Part shown: piece after piece, positions 1-44,399 of the stretch
Numbering within the stretch: position 1 is the stretch's first letter
Layout: every line of letters starts with the position of its first letter
Assembly (NCBI RefSeq): GCF_964340395.1
Contig: NC_135561.1
Span: 22,405,986 to 22,469,985, forward strand
Length of the DNA: 64,000 nt
Direction of reading: 5' to 3'
Origin: Glandiceps talaboti
Taxonomy: Eukaryota; Hemichordata; Enteropneusta; Spengelidae
The notes under the pieces: model-generated
What the model was told of the DNA's origin: nothing
Databases searched by the model: none
What the model saw: the letters and a program-made list of their open reading frames with translations, nothing else
Program-made: the position numbers and the translations under genes

Positions 1-127
1 TGTTTTTGTGTGTTTTTTGCTTTTTTAAATAAATGTTTTAGAGGTAGACAAATTACAGCAACACAAGTGCAAAAATAACACGTGACACAACTATGCACAC
101 ATCTAAAAACAAATTTGAAAAAAAACC

Positions 128-405
128 GGTACAGTGCAGAGGTAGGGAACAAATTCACTCAGACTTCATATCCCGGTACAGTGCAGAGGTAGGGAACAAA
201 TTCACTCAGACTTCATATCCCGGTACAGTGCAGAGGTAGGGAACAAATTCACTCAGACTTCATATCCCGGTACAGTGCAGAGGTAGGGAACAAATTCACT
301 CAGACTTCATATCCCGGTACAGTGCAGAGGTAGGGAACAAATTCACTCAGACTTCATATCCCAGTGCAGTGCAGAGGTAGGGAACAAATTCACTCAGACT
401 TCATA
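128..405. repeat. 47-bp minisatellite, six units
   Basis: Units begin GGTACAGTGCAGAGGTAGGG and end AGACTTCATATCCC, almost without variation, so likely recent. Confidence 0.95.
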
Positions 406-1173
<768 letters not shown>

Positions 1174-1571
1174 AGGCACATTTATTGGGATTAGCAAGTA
1201 TTTAGTGATAACACTTTTTGTGGCGTTCTTGAGGTTGTGAATAGTCAACTTTAGTAACACACTTATTTCCAGACAATGCAGACAGTTTGCCCACAGATCT
1301 TCAAATTTTGCCATACACTAGATAAATAAGCGGAGTGGCCGTTAACTAGGCATGTTCCGTTTTCCCTTTCCCAATCCATGTAATTATTACTCGGTATGTT
1401 TTTGATTCTGGCAAGTAAAGCATCATTATACTGAATGAGTGTATACCTTGCACCACTTGTGTACCATAATGGCTATTAGAGTATTCAGCGTAGCTAGCTA
1501 TAGATTTCAGCATCTTTCCTACTTTATTTGCATATAGTGGGCAAATTATCTAGTGGACGCACAGGATTTAC

Positions 1572-1737
1572 GGGAGTGGAAGATGGGGGTAGGGGGATGG
1601 AAGTGGTCGATGGGGGTAGGGGGATGGGAGTGGTCGATGGGGGTAGGGGGATGGAAGTGGTCGATGGGGGTAGGGGGTGGGAGTGGTCGATGGGGGTAGG
1701 GAGATGGGAGTGGTCGATGGGGGTAGGGGATGGGAGG
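1572..1737. repeat. G-rich minisatellite, 26-27 bp units
   Basis: Six units of GGTCGATGGGGGTAGGG with GATGGGAGT. Strong G/C strand bias. Confidence 0.9.
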
Positions 1738-2239
1738 AGAACGAATGATAAGAATAGAACCTTGAAAGTCCTATGTCTGAAATAGTTTGCTCTTGATTTG
1801 TGACTCTTTGAACCAATATCAAACCCCCTCAAGTCCTTTAGGAACAAGTTAAATTTTATGGCAGGGGAAGATGAGGAGAAAGTGGTAGGGGGCACGACAA
1901 AAAATGTGGATGTGAAGGGTTTGGCTCTCTCAGATAGTCTTTCCTTTAAAAGAATGCTGTTTAATTATGTTTATATTATTTAATTCACAAAATAACATGG
2001 CAATATAAACAAACATTTTGACATCTTGAATTGTGGTTACATCAACGACATCTTGAATTGTGGTTACATCAACGATATAGATGTTGAGGTTGGTTTATAT
2101 TTAATTTGTTTCATTTTCAAAGCATTCTCGCCACACTTCGGTGAAGTGTATGTTTTTAGACACCAAAACTTATAATGACCGTAAGGCTAGCAAATTCCAC
2201 ATATAATTAATCATAAATGGAAAACTATGAAACACTGAG

Positions 2240-3317
2240 TTCAAGCATCGCCCCCTCTACCCTGCAGTGTCTATGGTTCAAGCATCGCCCCCCTCTACCC
2301 TGCAGTGTCTATGGTTAAAGCATCGCCCCCTCTACCCTGCAGTGTCTATGGTACAAGCATCACCCCCTCTACCCTGCAGTGTCTATGGTTTAAGCATCGC
2401 CCCTTCTACCCTGCAGTGTCTATGGTTAAAGCATCGCCCCCTCCTACCCTGCAGTGTCTATGGTTCAAGCACCCCCCCCCCTCTACCCTGCAGTGTCTAT
2501 GGTTAAAGCATCGCCCCTTCTACCCTGCAGTGTCTATGGTTAAAGCATCACCCCTTCTACCCTGCAGTGTCTATGGTTAAAGCACCGCCCCTTCTACCCT
2601 GCAGTGTCTATGGTTTAAGCATCGCCCCCTTCTACCCTGCAGTGTCTATGGTTCAAGCACCCCCCCTCTACCCTGCAGTGTCTATGGTTCAAGCATCACC
2701 CCCTCTACCCTGCAGTGTCTATAGTTTAAGCATCACCCCCTCTACCCTGCAGTGTCCATGGTTTAAGCATCACCCCCTCTACCCTGCATTGTCTATGGTT
2801 TAAGCATCGCCCCCTCTACCCTGCAGTGTCTATGGTTTAAGCATCGCCCCCTCTACCCTGCAGTGTCTATGGTTCAAGCATCGCCCCCTCTACCCTGCAG
2901 TGTCTATGGTTCAAGCACCCCCCCCTCTACCCTGCAGTGTCTATGGTTAAAGCATCACCCCCTCTACCCTGCAGTGTCTATGGTACAAGCATCGCCCCTT
3001 CTACCCTGCAGTGTCTATGGTTCAAGCACCCCCCCTCTACCCTGCAGTGTCTATGGTTAAAGCATCACCCCCTCTACCCTGCAGTGTCTATGGTTTAAGC
3101 ATCACCCCCTTCTACCCTGCAGTATCTATGGTTCAAGCATCACCCCCTCTACCCTGCAGTGTCTATGGTTAAAGCATCGCCCCCTCTACCCTGCAGTGTC
3201 TATGGTTAAAGCATCGCCCCTTCAACCCTGCAGTGTCTATGGTTTAAGCATCACCCCCTCTACCCTGCAGTGTCTATGGTTAAAGCATCGCCCCCTACCC
3301 TGTAGTGTCTATGGTCT
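2240..3317. repeat. 38-bp minisatellite with CTGCAG in most units
   Basis: About 28 units of TCTACCCTGCAGTGTCTATG plus GTTCAAGCATCGCCCCC, with indels in the C-run. It produces several short spurious frames. Confidence 0.95.
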
Positions 3318-3319
3318 AA

Positions 3320-4579
3320 ACATTTTCATTAAATTTGCTAATCATAAAATCTTTATCAAAGCACACACGTGTGTAGGTTTATTGTTTCTATTCTATATTT
3401 CTCTGGAATTTTCCATCATGTTTCGATATGTGTTTGTCTATTCTATATTTCTTTCACCAAATGTCAAGAAGTTATCAAGAGGTGGGTTTTGTTTTTAACT
3501 TTAGATACAAAGATAAAGTAGTCTGCAAATTGTAAGATTTTTCAATTTGCTATATACCAAGTACACAAGTTATCTTGTCATTGTACACTGAAGGAAGTAC
3601 ACCATTGCGATGAAAAATGATTCAATGAGCCTCAGAAGGAAAATTTGTTACTTACATTACACATTCAAGAATTTCTTTCAAATCGAAAAGCTTTGAGTTA
3701 TTTTGATAACGTAATATTGAAATCATACAAAAATATTGCCGCAAATAATTTAGAGAATATTTTATTGCCTGAACATATTTATTGGTTCAAAAGTGAACAT
3801 GACGCCAATCTAAAAAGATAAAAGTATATATAAGATTGCCCGTAGATGGCAGTATACATCATCAAAGTCACTTGTTATAAATTACGTGAATTGAAGTTTC
3901 TTTGTTTTGTCAATAGTAACACGTGTCCATGGCCAAAGCAAATCATATTTTCACAAACTTTATCAAGGGGAAAAATGAAAGTTAGAGGGAGTTTTGATGA
4001 TTTAAGATAAATACTTAAATCCATTGCGATAATAATGGGAAATCCGTTAATTCCATTATACATCCCCAAATGCGTTGACGATAATTTTTTGTAGACAGAG
4101 AAACAAGTATCTTTTAAGATAATAAAGATATTTATAATCCCAATCAATACATTTATAATTACTCCGAAATGGACGTTACTCCAGCCTGAGAAAGGTAAAT
4201 AAGGTCAAAGTCAATTTGTTAATAAAGGTCAAACAGTTCTCTCTCGCAGTACAACTTTATCTAATAATTAGGCCAAAAAACGAAAGAAAAGAATTGTATT
4301 TGGTCAGCGCGCGAATCTCTTAATACCTCGAGTCGATCTTTTTTTTGCAGTCTGCAGATCCAACCACGAACAAGCAAATAAGACATGTCCCACATACATA
4401 CACACTTGTTCTAAACTAAATAAAAGAACAAAAGAATTGTAATGTAATGTTGAATTATTATGAATACATATTAAACACACACACATTACAAGACAGTCAT
4501 GATACATACAACTTTTGTTAAAACTGATTTTAATAAGTTAAAAACAGACTGCAGAGTCCATGGTTTCACATCATTTTTC
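3320..4579. other. Unannotated AT-rich sequence
   Basis: Nothing recognisable. A 90-codon minus-strand frame (4147-3875) has no clear splice sites or family features and is probably chance. Confidence 0.45.
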
Positions 4580-6028
4580 AAAACAAATAGCGCCGGTGGC
4601 ATTGTAACACAACCATATTTGGCTGTTGCTACAGGCTTGGTCTTGTTGCTAGGCATATTTGCATACATTTTCGGAATCTTTATTCACTTACCTACCCTTC
4701 CCAGTTTTCATCTTTGCAATATAAACCATCATTTGGATGTTGCTATGGGCGTGGTCTTGTTGCTAGGCATATTTATATACATTTTTTATTCTTTATTCAC
4801 TTGCCTACCTGTCTCTGTTGTTATAAATAACATCACTTGAACTCACTTCACTGTTGCACTAAGGGCACAGTTGGTAAAACCAGTTGAGTCAAAATGTTTT
4901 GAAAAATAGCACTAATGGCATTGTAGCACAAATGTACAGTTTAAAAAAATGTTTACCCACATGTTGATCAATGCTAGTATAGGTGTTCATTTGCTGAATG
5001 ATTATCCATATGCCTAGCCAAACCTCTTGTTACCTTTGCAATATACGTGATCACTTGGCTATTGCTATGGCCGTGGTCATCTTGCTAGACATATTTGCAT
5101 ACATTTTTTGAATGTTCGTTCACTTGTCAATGAATCACTAATGTTATCTTTGCAATATACGTAATAATTTTACTGTTGCTATGGGCGTGGTCTTGTTGCT
5201 AGGCACAATTACATATTTAAAAAAACACATTTATTCTCTTGTCTATTAATCCCTGATGTCATCTTTGCAATATGTGATCATTTGGCTGTTGCCATGGATG
5301 CGGTCTTGTTGCTCGGCATATTTGCATACTTTTTTAATCTGTTCACTTGTGTAAGAATCCCTGTGAAATACACCATTTGCCTGTTGCTATGGGCGTGGCC
5401 ATGGTTGCTAGGGGTATTTGCATATTTTTTGAATGATTACTCATTTGCCTACCAGATGATGTTGTCATTTGACCAAAATATAATAACCAAGGGCGTGGTC
5501 ATGGTTGCTAGGGTCAATTGTGTCAAAATATATTGAAGAAAATCTGTAGAATAACACTCATAGAAACATCTCACCAAGTTTCAGTCTCACTGACAAAGTA
5601 CTTTTTGAGATACAGGGTTTTGACCAAAATTCACATTTTTACATCTAATATGCATATCACTGATGAGATCATTATATGATCTGTACACCCCAGATACATC
5701 TCCATTAAATTTCTGCCCAATCTTTTCAGTAGAGTTTTGGAATTAAAGATTTTTGACCAAAAAGACACATTTTTAGCCCTAATTTGCATATTGCTGGTGG
5801 AATCAATTCTTAATCTAAACACCCCTAAGAATGTTCCCACCAAATATCAGGTCAATCTGCCAAGTAGTTTTAAGTTTTTTGACCGAAAGTCACATTTTTG
5901 GACACAAAACATACATCACTGATGCAATCATTTTCATTTTGAACAATTTTCCATCGCCCTAAGTACCGGTAATGTCCCAAAGAAATACCAAGGCAATCAG
6001 TCTTTTGATTTTTGACTTTAAGTCGTTA

Positions 6029-6066
<38 letters not shown>

Positions 6067-6112
6067 TTTCACCATGCCTACAGCACTACTGAACATCAGT
6101 TGAGTTGTGCTA
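4580..6112. mobile_element. Dispersed repeat family B, copy 1 plus a preceding partial copy
   Basis: The family is marked by repeated phrases such as GCTATGGGCGTGGTCTTGTT and TTGCTAGGCATATTTGCATA, then a series of motifs around ATTTGCATATCAC, and an end with a CA or CAGA tract followed by GTTGTGCTA. A fuller copy starts near 4900 and ends at 6112; 4580-4840 is an extra 5' fragment. The ends TAGCAC and GTGCTA may be short inverted termini. No protein is encoded; open frames here are incidental. Confidence 0.65.
6032..6062. repeat. (CA)n microsatellite at the end of family B copy 1
   Basis: Pure CA repeat before CAGACATTTCACC, at the place where other copies have CAGA. Confidence 0.9.
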
Positions 6113-6405
6113 ACAAAAACAGAAAAGCCAAGCTGTATTAAGTATTAATACATCTTTATTTATGACCAAAAATATTCATCGCTTGGTAGGTTTAAACGAT
6201 TTACAAAATCATAAGACACAAGCAGTTAAACGTTTTTAGCATTGAGCTTTCGATCTGTCTTGGTTGACGATCCTCATCAGAATGACAAATTGCATAGTTA
6301 CAGCTGACCACTAGGTGGCAGTATAATGTCTTGGTTGACAATCCTTATCAGAGTGACAGTGGCTTAAACTATTTGGCACTTTTAATATTGTACAAGACTA
6401 GTGGT

Positions 6406-36671
<30,266 letters not shown>

Positions 36672-37225
36672 TATGTGATTGTGAGGAATTTGGCTCGTAG
36701 TATGTCAAGGTCACATTGCTTTCACTGCTCTAACTGTGTAAATAAAATAAGGTCGCTGTAAAAATAGTATGCCTGGTTTCACACAAGCCGTAAAAAGGGT
36801 GCGGCCCCCAAAAAACATCGTGTTTGAATACTATGATCTGTCTTCTCCAGTGACAATCACGGGCCGGTGGACAACCCCTTCGATCATTTCTCGACCCTCT
36901 ACTCTAGCCTTCAAGGCGCTAAGCGGCTGCCAGTTTGCATTTCTTGTCCAAATTGCCCCATCCCACGTCTCACTGTTGTACTGGTTTGCCCGGAATAGTC
37001 TCTCACAAGTTAATCTACACAACAACGTTTATTTAGTATGGTTTAGATTTTAAGAAAACAAATAACGTTTTTTAGTCTGAACAATCAAAATCTAAAATTA
37101 ATTTACAGTTATATTCACTGTACAGTTGTTACTAGTCCTGGAATAAGTCGTCCCTTACGCGTGCAAATGTCTGGTACATGCTGCGCTGCGCGCTGTGTGC
37201 CAGTTTTATAGGCCTATATACTACA

Positions 37226-37226
<1 letters not shown>
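36672..37226. other. Region upstream of the HPS6-like start codon
   Basis: Locally less AT-rich than its surroundings (36780-37010), so 5' UTR, promoter or another exon are possible. A TATA-type promoter is not evident. Confidence 0.35.
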
Positions 37227-37260
<34 letters not shown>

Positions 37261-37263
37261 CGC

Positions 37264-37304
<41 letters not shown>
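37227..37304. repeat. (GT)n microsatellite with GCGC interruption
   Basis: Alternating purine-pyrimidine throughout, including GCGAGCGCGCGTGTGCGTG. Confidence 0.92.
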
Positions 37305-37305
<1 letters not shown>

Positions 37306-37775
37306 TACATTGCACGACAACTATTTAGTCCTGCTTGCAGTGTGTCGGTCAAGTAAATGCATCACCGTGACATTATGCCTACGACTTACAAGAATATTAT
37401 GTTGTTCCGGTTACCCGACCCCACCTAGTTTTTCACTGCCGACCCTAAAGGTAATCGAGAAAAATAATAAAATCGTGAAAACTGTGTGAAGTCTGGTGAG
37501 AAATAGGGATATTTAATGATGTTGGTGACGCCATTGCTGTCAGACCAGACCTAAATTGTATCATGTCTGTCGAACTGTCCTATGGTGCTGACATTGGAAT
37601 AAGAGAGCCGTCATTATTTACGACCTGGGGGTGGGGATGGGGGATGGGGGTTCGGAGGAATTCATTTGAAAATCCACAAAATTTAAGTGACCCCCTACCT
37701 GGCTTGAAAAAATTTCGTAACCCCTCATTTCCTTGACACAATTTTTTTTCATACCCCCCCCCTTTACAATCATAA

Positions 37776-37926
37776 TACATACATACATACATACATACAT
37801 ACATACATACATACATACATACATACATACATACATACATACATACATACATACATACATACATACATACATACATACATACATACATACATACATACAT
37901 ACATACATACATACATACATACATAA

Positions 37927-37957
<31 letters not shown>

Positions 37958-37980
37958 TACATACATACATACATACATAC
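37776..37980. repeat. (CATA)n microsatellite
   Basis: About 37 CATA units, a short CA tract, then seven more CATA units. Confidence 0.95.
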
Positions 37981-39237
37981 AATGTCAAACTTTTTATTTT
38001 GAATTTGAATTTGCCTATAACATGATGGATGCAGCATATTTCAACAGGAGGGGGTTAACAATGAATGCAGTTTATTCCCAAACTAGCTAGTAAAATGTGA
38101 AATTAGGTTTGAATCAAAGTTTGAGGGAGCCAAGTGAGGGTGGGTACGGGAGGGGTTCCATTTCATGTCCCCTGAGATATTTGAAATTCAAGGACTAAAA
38201 GACTGCTTTCTGGTGCTTTTTAACATGTCAAATTTTGAGTAACCCCCCCCCCCCCTTCTTTCACTCCCCACTTTTTGGGTAACCAACCCCCTTTCACTCC
38301 CCAGTTTTTGAATGACCCCCCTCTACATTCCTCCAACCCCCTCCACAGGTCGTAAATAATGACGGCTCCCAAAGGCATGTCAGCATTTGTGTCCAGTGTT
38401 TTTTTTTTTTAAATGTAAGGCCGGTAAGCCGGTAAAGCCGGTAAATGTTACCGGTCTTCCGCGATCAATTTACCAGCCGAGAGTTCCCTATGAGTACGGA
38501 TGATCAAAGTGAAATAACGGAAAACATATCAAATGCTTTGAAAATGGTGTTTTAACTATAATAAAGAAGGCAAGTTAGCTTCATAAAATATCTTCAATAT
38601 GATGGTAAATTTGTGACAAAACAATATGTAGTCCGATTGTATGTTTTGCTTACCATGGTACTGAGAGTCGATTAATACATAATATATGCAATCACCGTAA
38701 AAGGAAGCAACACTAATTTTGCAATGTTCAAGTTGTTGCTATGGTTGTGTCTACCTGGAAAATAACAGCATGCGCACAGCACGGTACAGTACAGTTAACA
38801 CGTCACACTCTAGCCATACTTCCCTTTAGCATGAGATTCAGAAAAATAAAACAAAACAAAAATAGTCGGAGACAATACGGGTAGGGCCGTGGTTTTTTTT
38901 TTTAAACGACGAAACGGCTTCATGTCACTGTATGGATGGTAAGGGAGCCTTCAGTACTTAAAGGAGGGGGAGGACGGGAGGAAATCACACATGGTCTGTT
39001 AAGTAAATCATGACCCTCCCCCATTCTCCATTTGTAAAAAGTGACCCCCCTTGTCCCATTTTGTAAAACATGGCCCTCCCCATGACAATTGCATATACTG
39101 AAAGTTAATCAATATTTCCATTATATGTGTACCACATGATTTTGACTCTGTATTAGAAAGCAATATTTGTACATATAAAATGACAAACAGTAAAAGACTT
39201 GCTAGTTACCTTTCTCTTATAACCATACACAATCTAG

Positions 39238-39950
39238 TTAGGGGTGAACCATTTGATATCCTGGGGGGGGCTCGGAAGAATTCGGGGGAAAAAAGATGCC
39301 AAATGGAGTTGCTTGAAAAAAAATCCGGATATGAGTGGGTGATGGAAAAAAAAGTTGGACCATTAGAGCTAGAAAAAAACAATGTCTTGGCAGGGAAATG
39401 ATGCACATGTTCGAGTATACTGTTACTAGTTACCTCTCCAACCAGGACACTTGTCAAATCATGACAAACATTTTCAAACACATGCCAGGGACCAGTCAGT
39501 TTCGTTAGCCTGTGGGAGATATATATATTTGTTCTTGTATGTGTTTCTTTCATAAATTGTTTAAATATTACTTCATGTAAGGGTTCAAATATAACTATAC
39601 ATAAAATTATACATATAATACATGCATTACCTAGCTACCACACTAGTTACAGAACATGCCATGTAAGTGTTTGGCTGTTTCACAATCAGTACTTCACTTA
39701 TCTTACACTTTAGGGCAAAAGTGAACTTGAAGGTTTTGTTATCGTAATCCTGATACTATTAGGGGTAGACCATTCAATATCCTCGGGGGGGGGGGGGCTT
39801 GGAAGATTGGTGGAGAGTCATTATTTTTTTCCCACCTGCTTGCCTGAGAATTATTTTTTTTCTCCTTCGCCTATGCTGGCAACTCTTTTTCTTTGCTTCT
39901 TTGAGATATCCGGATTTTTTTACGTCAATGTTGAACACCTACATTTGTTG
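39238..39950. repeat. Two copies of a G-run dispersed repeat
   Basis: GGGGTGAACCATTTGATATC at 39241 and GGGGTAGACCATTCAATATC at about 39760 are each followed by a long G-run and CTTGGAAGA-like sequence. They look like two members of a short dispersed family. Flanking parts at 37600-37760, 38230-38350, 38940-39080 and 41590-41720 have similar G/C-run phrases (TGTAAAATGTGACCCTCCC). Confidence 0.5.
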
Positions 39951-40315
39951 CCACAATTTTCTGTTTGGTTTTCGCACAGGGTAATACAGAGAGTAAAAAG
40001 ATGCTGTTCTATCACACACAGATTTTATTTAGAAAACTACATATTGCATACATGTTTGATTTTCAATTAAATAAACATCGTTGACAGTTTTTATGCCATG
40101 GTATGGTGACACACTGAAAATTCAAATCGGTAACTTGATTGGTGAGCTCAAACATTCTGATAGACCGGTCAGTTTCTCCAGCTTGGGGATGGGGGTGTCA
40201 GTGGTTTCTTCCATTGTGCCGACAAAAAGTCACTGACCCCTGTGAATAAAGTTTCATAGCATCTGACAGTAAGCTGTAGAGGGAAGAGCTTTGAGACTGG
40301 GATATGTCCACCTCT

Positions 40316-40445
<130 letters not shown>

Positions 40446-40452
40446 GGGGGGA

Positions 40453-40895
40453 GGGGTTCTAGGGGGTCTCCCCCTAGAAGCCCTGTTTTTTTTTTTACTT
40501 CTAAAGGCAATGTTTAGGCTATTCACAGACACTTTCAGACAATAATTTGCAAGCTTTACAAGACAGCTCTAACATGTAAAAAGCAACTACATAAGGTTGA
40601 AACATGTTTGAAATAAAGTTCCATAGCATCTTGACAGTAAGAGGTGGAGGAAAGAACTTTGATTTGAAACTGGAACATGTCTACCTCTTATGGGGGAGGG
40701 GGGTTCTAGGGGGTCTTCCCCGAGAAGCCCTGGAAGTTTTTTACTTCTAAAGGCAATGTTTAGGCTATTCACAGACACTTTCAGACAATAATTTGCAAGC
40801 TTTACAAGACAGCTCTAACATGTAAAAAGCAACTGCACAAGGTTGAAACATGTTTGAAATAAAGTTCCATAGCATCTTTGACAGTAAGAGGTGGA
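40453..40895. repeat. Direct duplication of about 200 bp within the inverted-repeat spacer
   Basis: Both copies begin GGGGTTCTAGGGGGTCT and continue through AGGCAATGTTTAGGCTATTC to AGTAAGAGGTGGA. They differ at scattered sites. Confidence 0.75.
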
Positions 40896-41274
40896 TTCAC
40901 ACACACTCACACAAGAGGTGGACTTATCCCAGTCTCAAAGCTCTTCCCTCTACAGCTTACTGTCAGATGCTATGAAACTTTATTCACGGGGGTCAGTGAC
41001 TTTTTGTCGGCCCAATGGAAAAAAACACTGACATCCCCCCAAGCTGGAGAAACTGACCGGTCTATCTGAATGTTTGAGCTCACCAATTAAGTTACCGATT
41101 TGTATTTTCAGTTTGTCATCATACCATGGCATAAAAACTGTCAATGATGTTTATTTAATTGAAAATCAAACATGTATGAAATATGTGGTTTTCTAAATAT
41201 AATCTGCGTGTGATAGAACAGCATCTTTTTACTCTCTGTATTACCCTGTGCGAAAACAAAACAGAACATTGTGG

Positions 41275-41389
<115 letters not shown>

Positions 41390-42849
41390 TTTTAACAACA
41401 ACATTCACGGACAGTGTGAGTGATAAAGTGAGATGGTACGTACACTCCACAAAATGCATCGTTTCATTAAACAATTTTCTTACAATATATGTATTTATAT
41501 TTATATAAATGTTGAGTGCTCATCTCACTTTTACATCTCAAACCCCACAAAACAAATTGACAGTAATTGAATATTCAATTTGGTCACAAAACTATGGATT
41601 GTAAAATGTGACCCTTCCCCCAAACATTGTAATGCAAAATATGACCCTCCCAAAGAAAATATTTGTAAAATGTGACACCCCCCCCCATTCCTCCTGCCCT
41701 CCCATGTAAATATTGAAGGCCCCCTAAATGAACCCCACCGAAAGAAAATGAAATAAACCGAGAACATAGTTTGCAAGAGGGATAGTTTAATCCGACAAAA
41801 CTTTCTGCTACGACTTTGTGGGTCTACTTTCGCTAAACTTTGGAAAGGTCATAGAATGTACTGTGATGACACACCATATACGATGCGTCTGAACTTTTAA
41901 CTGAAGGGAAGGGGGAGGTAAACTTAGCGTTCGTTACTGACGTAGCGATGGAAAATCTGACTTCAGTATTCTTCTTAAAGAAGCAGATCAGAGACATAGC
42001 GACTTTGAAAATCATAGATCTTAGAGTACATGTACATGTAAAAATGGACCTTTCCAACACTTCGTCATGGCCCACCCATCTATGAACAGTGGACTCGCCC
42101 ACACTGAGACCACATGTTATTACATTACGTTGTTTGTCTTCTCGTGAAGCCCTTCTCATCCGATCTCTGTATACATAAGTTCTGTTACGAAAATATTAGA
42201 TCATTTTCATTTCGATTAGAATTCAGTAATTGTGGATTAGAATATACCATTTTGTTCATTTCAGTGGCATGTTATAGAGTGTCACATAAGTAGTATAGGT
42301 CGGTCGACAACACCAGACGGTATGTGTTTGTAAACGATCTTCGATCTGAGTCGGCTTCAAGTTGTCTGTAGTTGGAAGAGAACGCCGAAATTGAAAGTCG
42401 TCTAACTTAAATTAACTCAAAGCTGCGCCTTTCGAGAAATGGTGAAATTTGCACAAAATGACCTAGATAAAACTCAGCTGTACTAAGATGCAACCCTGTA
42501 TGACACCCCCAAATTTTTTTAACTAAAAAATTCTTTATTGAGTTCTTTCAACTGCATGTATATCGTCAATGAATGGAATACATTACAATACAATACATTA
42601 CATGGTTGTTTATATAATATCATATAACAATCAGGTACTCTCCACTTACTACATCTTTGATACTGTAAAAGAGCTTGTAAAGTTCAGATTTTTTTAATTA
42701 AAAAATTTTCACCATTTTTAATACGATCTGTTTCATCTCTAAAGCAAATATAACTACATTTGTAATTGCTTTGTTTCACTGCCAGTGTTCTTATCATTAT
42801 CATTATCATTACTCAAGTCATTTTATGCACAAACATAACATAACATAAG

Positions 42850-42917
<68 letters not shown>

Positions 42918-43469
42918 ATTTTAGAACTCCACCCCACAAAATCTTGTTACCATACTGCCCCATCAATTTACCGACGTTCCCCGTCCTTAAAAAGGCACTG
43001 TCACTATGGTGATAAGATGTGGGAACTGATGGCATCAACTTAAAAAGACAATACAAAAACTGTTCTTCCATTCTGTAATGGATGCACATCTGATGAGAAG
43101 AAACCAGGGACCATAATGGAAAACAACGGAAAAAACAACTACCTGAACTATTTTAAAACTGAGCGTAAGCGGAAGCACACAATTTTTTAGGCCTTACTAA
43201 TAAGTGGCTAAGCTAGTGAACTATTTAAAATCGCAAATAGAATATAGATATTCAGGGTGCGTGACTAACAACGTCCAAGTGAAATCCTAATCTGTCAAGA
43301 GATGAAATGATTCGTTTTTTGGTGTAATTTCAAACTATGAATTCATATATTAAACAATCAACATTTAGAATTACAAGTAATTTTGGAATAAAATTGTGGT
43401 TTTGGGGTGTTTATATCGAATTTCGAACATTTGTTTTTTGAAACTAGAATCGAAATCAAAACATGAACA
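41390..43469. other. Unannotated sequence
   Basis: C-run phrases near 41600-41720, a (CA)n tract at 42850, and otherwise unique AT-rich sequence. A 108-codon minus-strand frame (42159-41833) is unassigned. Confidence 0.4.
42850..42915. repeat. (CA)n microsatellite
   Basis: GCGCGCACAC followed by a pure CA tract. Confidence 0.93.
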
Positions 43470-44010
43470 GTATGATGCTTCACTTTATTCAGTTGAAAGA
43501 ACATGCATATACCGCACTTGTTCATCTCTGTTAGAATATTGTCAGACTGTGTGGAACCCTATACTGTCAACTTAACAAGGAAATAGAGATGGTCCAAAGA
43601 CGTGCTGCAATGTTTACCCTACAATATCTTCTAGTGTAGGTCAAATGTTTCCGAACTTGAGTGGAAATCACTAGCTAAAAGACGTCATATTGCCAGTCCT
43701 ATTCACAATCATCTTGTCGCCATTGATTTGCCATTTCAACCAAAACATCGAGTACGTCCCTCACATTCTGAGAACACTTTAGCCCATCACATATCAGCAT
43801 CGAAATACGATTATATCACTTGTATTCTTTCTATCCACCCTTTGTAGGATTTGGAATCATCTCCCTGACTATTTTGTAGACAAAACAACTCCTGATACAT
43901 TCAGATATGCCATCAGTGACACTAAGTTTAGCTATGGCTATGTCTGTGTGTTTATCTCACACACCAGGCATATATCACGTATCAGGGTCTGAGTTCCCCC
44001 ACCTTTATGG
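43470..44010 (+). pseudogene. Decayed 3' end of a LINE reverse transcriptase frame
   Basis: Conceptual translation in shifting frames gives LEYCQTVWNP-like sequence, then EMVQRRAAMFTLQYL, KSLAKRRHIAS, and later IWNHLPDYFVDKTTPDTFR. This order is typical of the region after the reverse transcriptase domain in jockey/CR1/RTE-type elements. Stops and frame shifts break it, and no endonuclease or RT core is left upstream. It covers a part of ORF2 that lies outside the window in the intact element, so the two cannot be compared directly. Confidence 0.6.
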
Positions 44011-44174
44011 AAAGAACACTAGTTATCTTCTAGTATATACATCTCTAGTAGCACGGTTTGTGTGATAATTTCCTTTCTAAACTACGTGTCCCCGTGGCTC
44101 TGACCGTTGCAATGAATACAAGATATCATCGTACAATGCATCCCCAGTGGTTCACATTGTTACTCAGACTGTCA

Positions 44175-44310
44175 TGTTATCTCTATTACCCAGACTCTTG
44201 CCGTTGAGGGCTCAAGGGCAAGAGTCTGGGTAACCGAGACTAAGGATAGGGGATCTAGCTTAATGGCTACCGCCCCCAATGACACAGTCTGGGTAACACA
44301 GACTATCCAC
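44175..44310. repeat. Small inverted repeat around TACCCAGACT
   Basis: TACCCAGACTCTTGCC near 44187 is inverted as GGCAAGAGTCTGGGTA near 44218, and AGTCTGGGTAACACAGACT recurs near 44287. It lies between the LINE fragment and the 59-bp array. Confidence 0.7.
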
Positions 44311-44399
44311 GCGACGCGTCACCGCTGACTGTATACTTCCAGCTTCTGCTTTCAGCGTGTGTTACTGGTCATATTAAGGAGCCATCAAGGGTACACCAT

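Noticed and set aside
3875-4147. 90-codon minus-strand frame
   Set aside because: AT-rich hydrophobic sequence with no family match or splice support.
36831-37025. 64-codon minus-strand frame (SETWDGAIWTRNANWQ) just upstream of the HPS6-like start
   Set aside because: Composition looks exon-like, but there is no convincing acceptor and no recognised family; it may be UTR or the end of another gene.
37580-38037. Long MYVCMYVC-type frames
   Set aside because: They are translations of the (CATA)n microsatellite.
41833-42159. 108-codon minus-strand frame
   Set aside because: No recognised domain and no clear splice sites; length is within chance for this composition.
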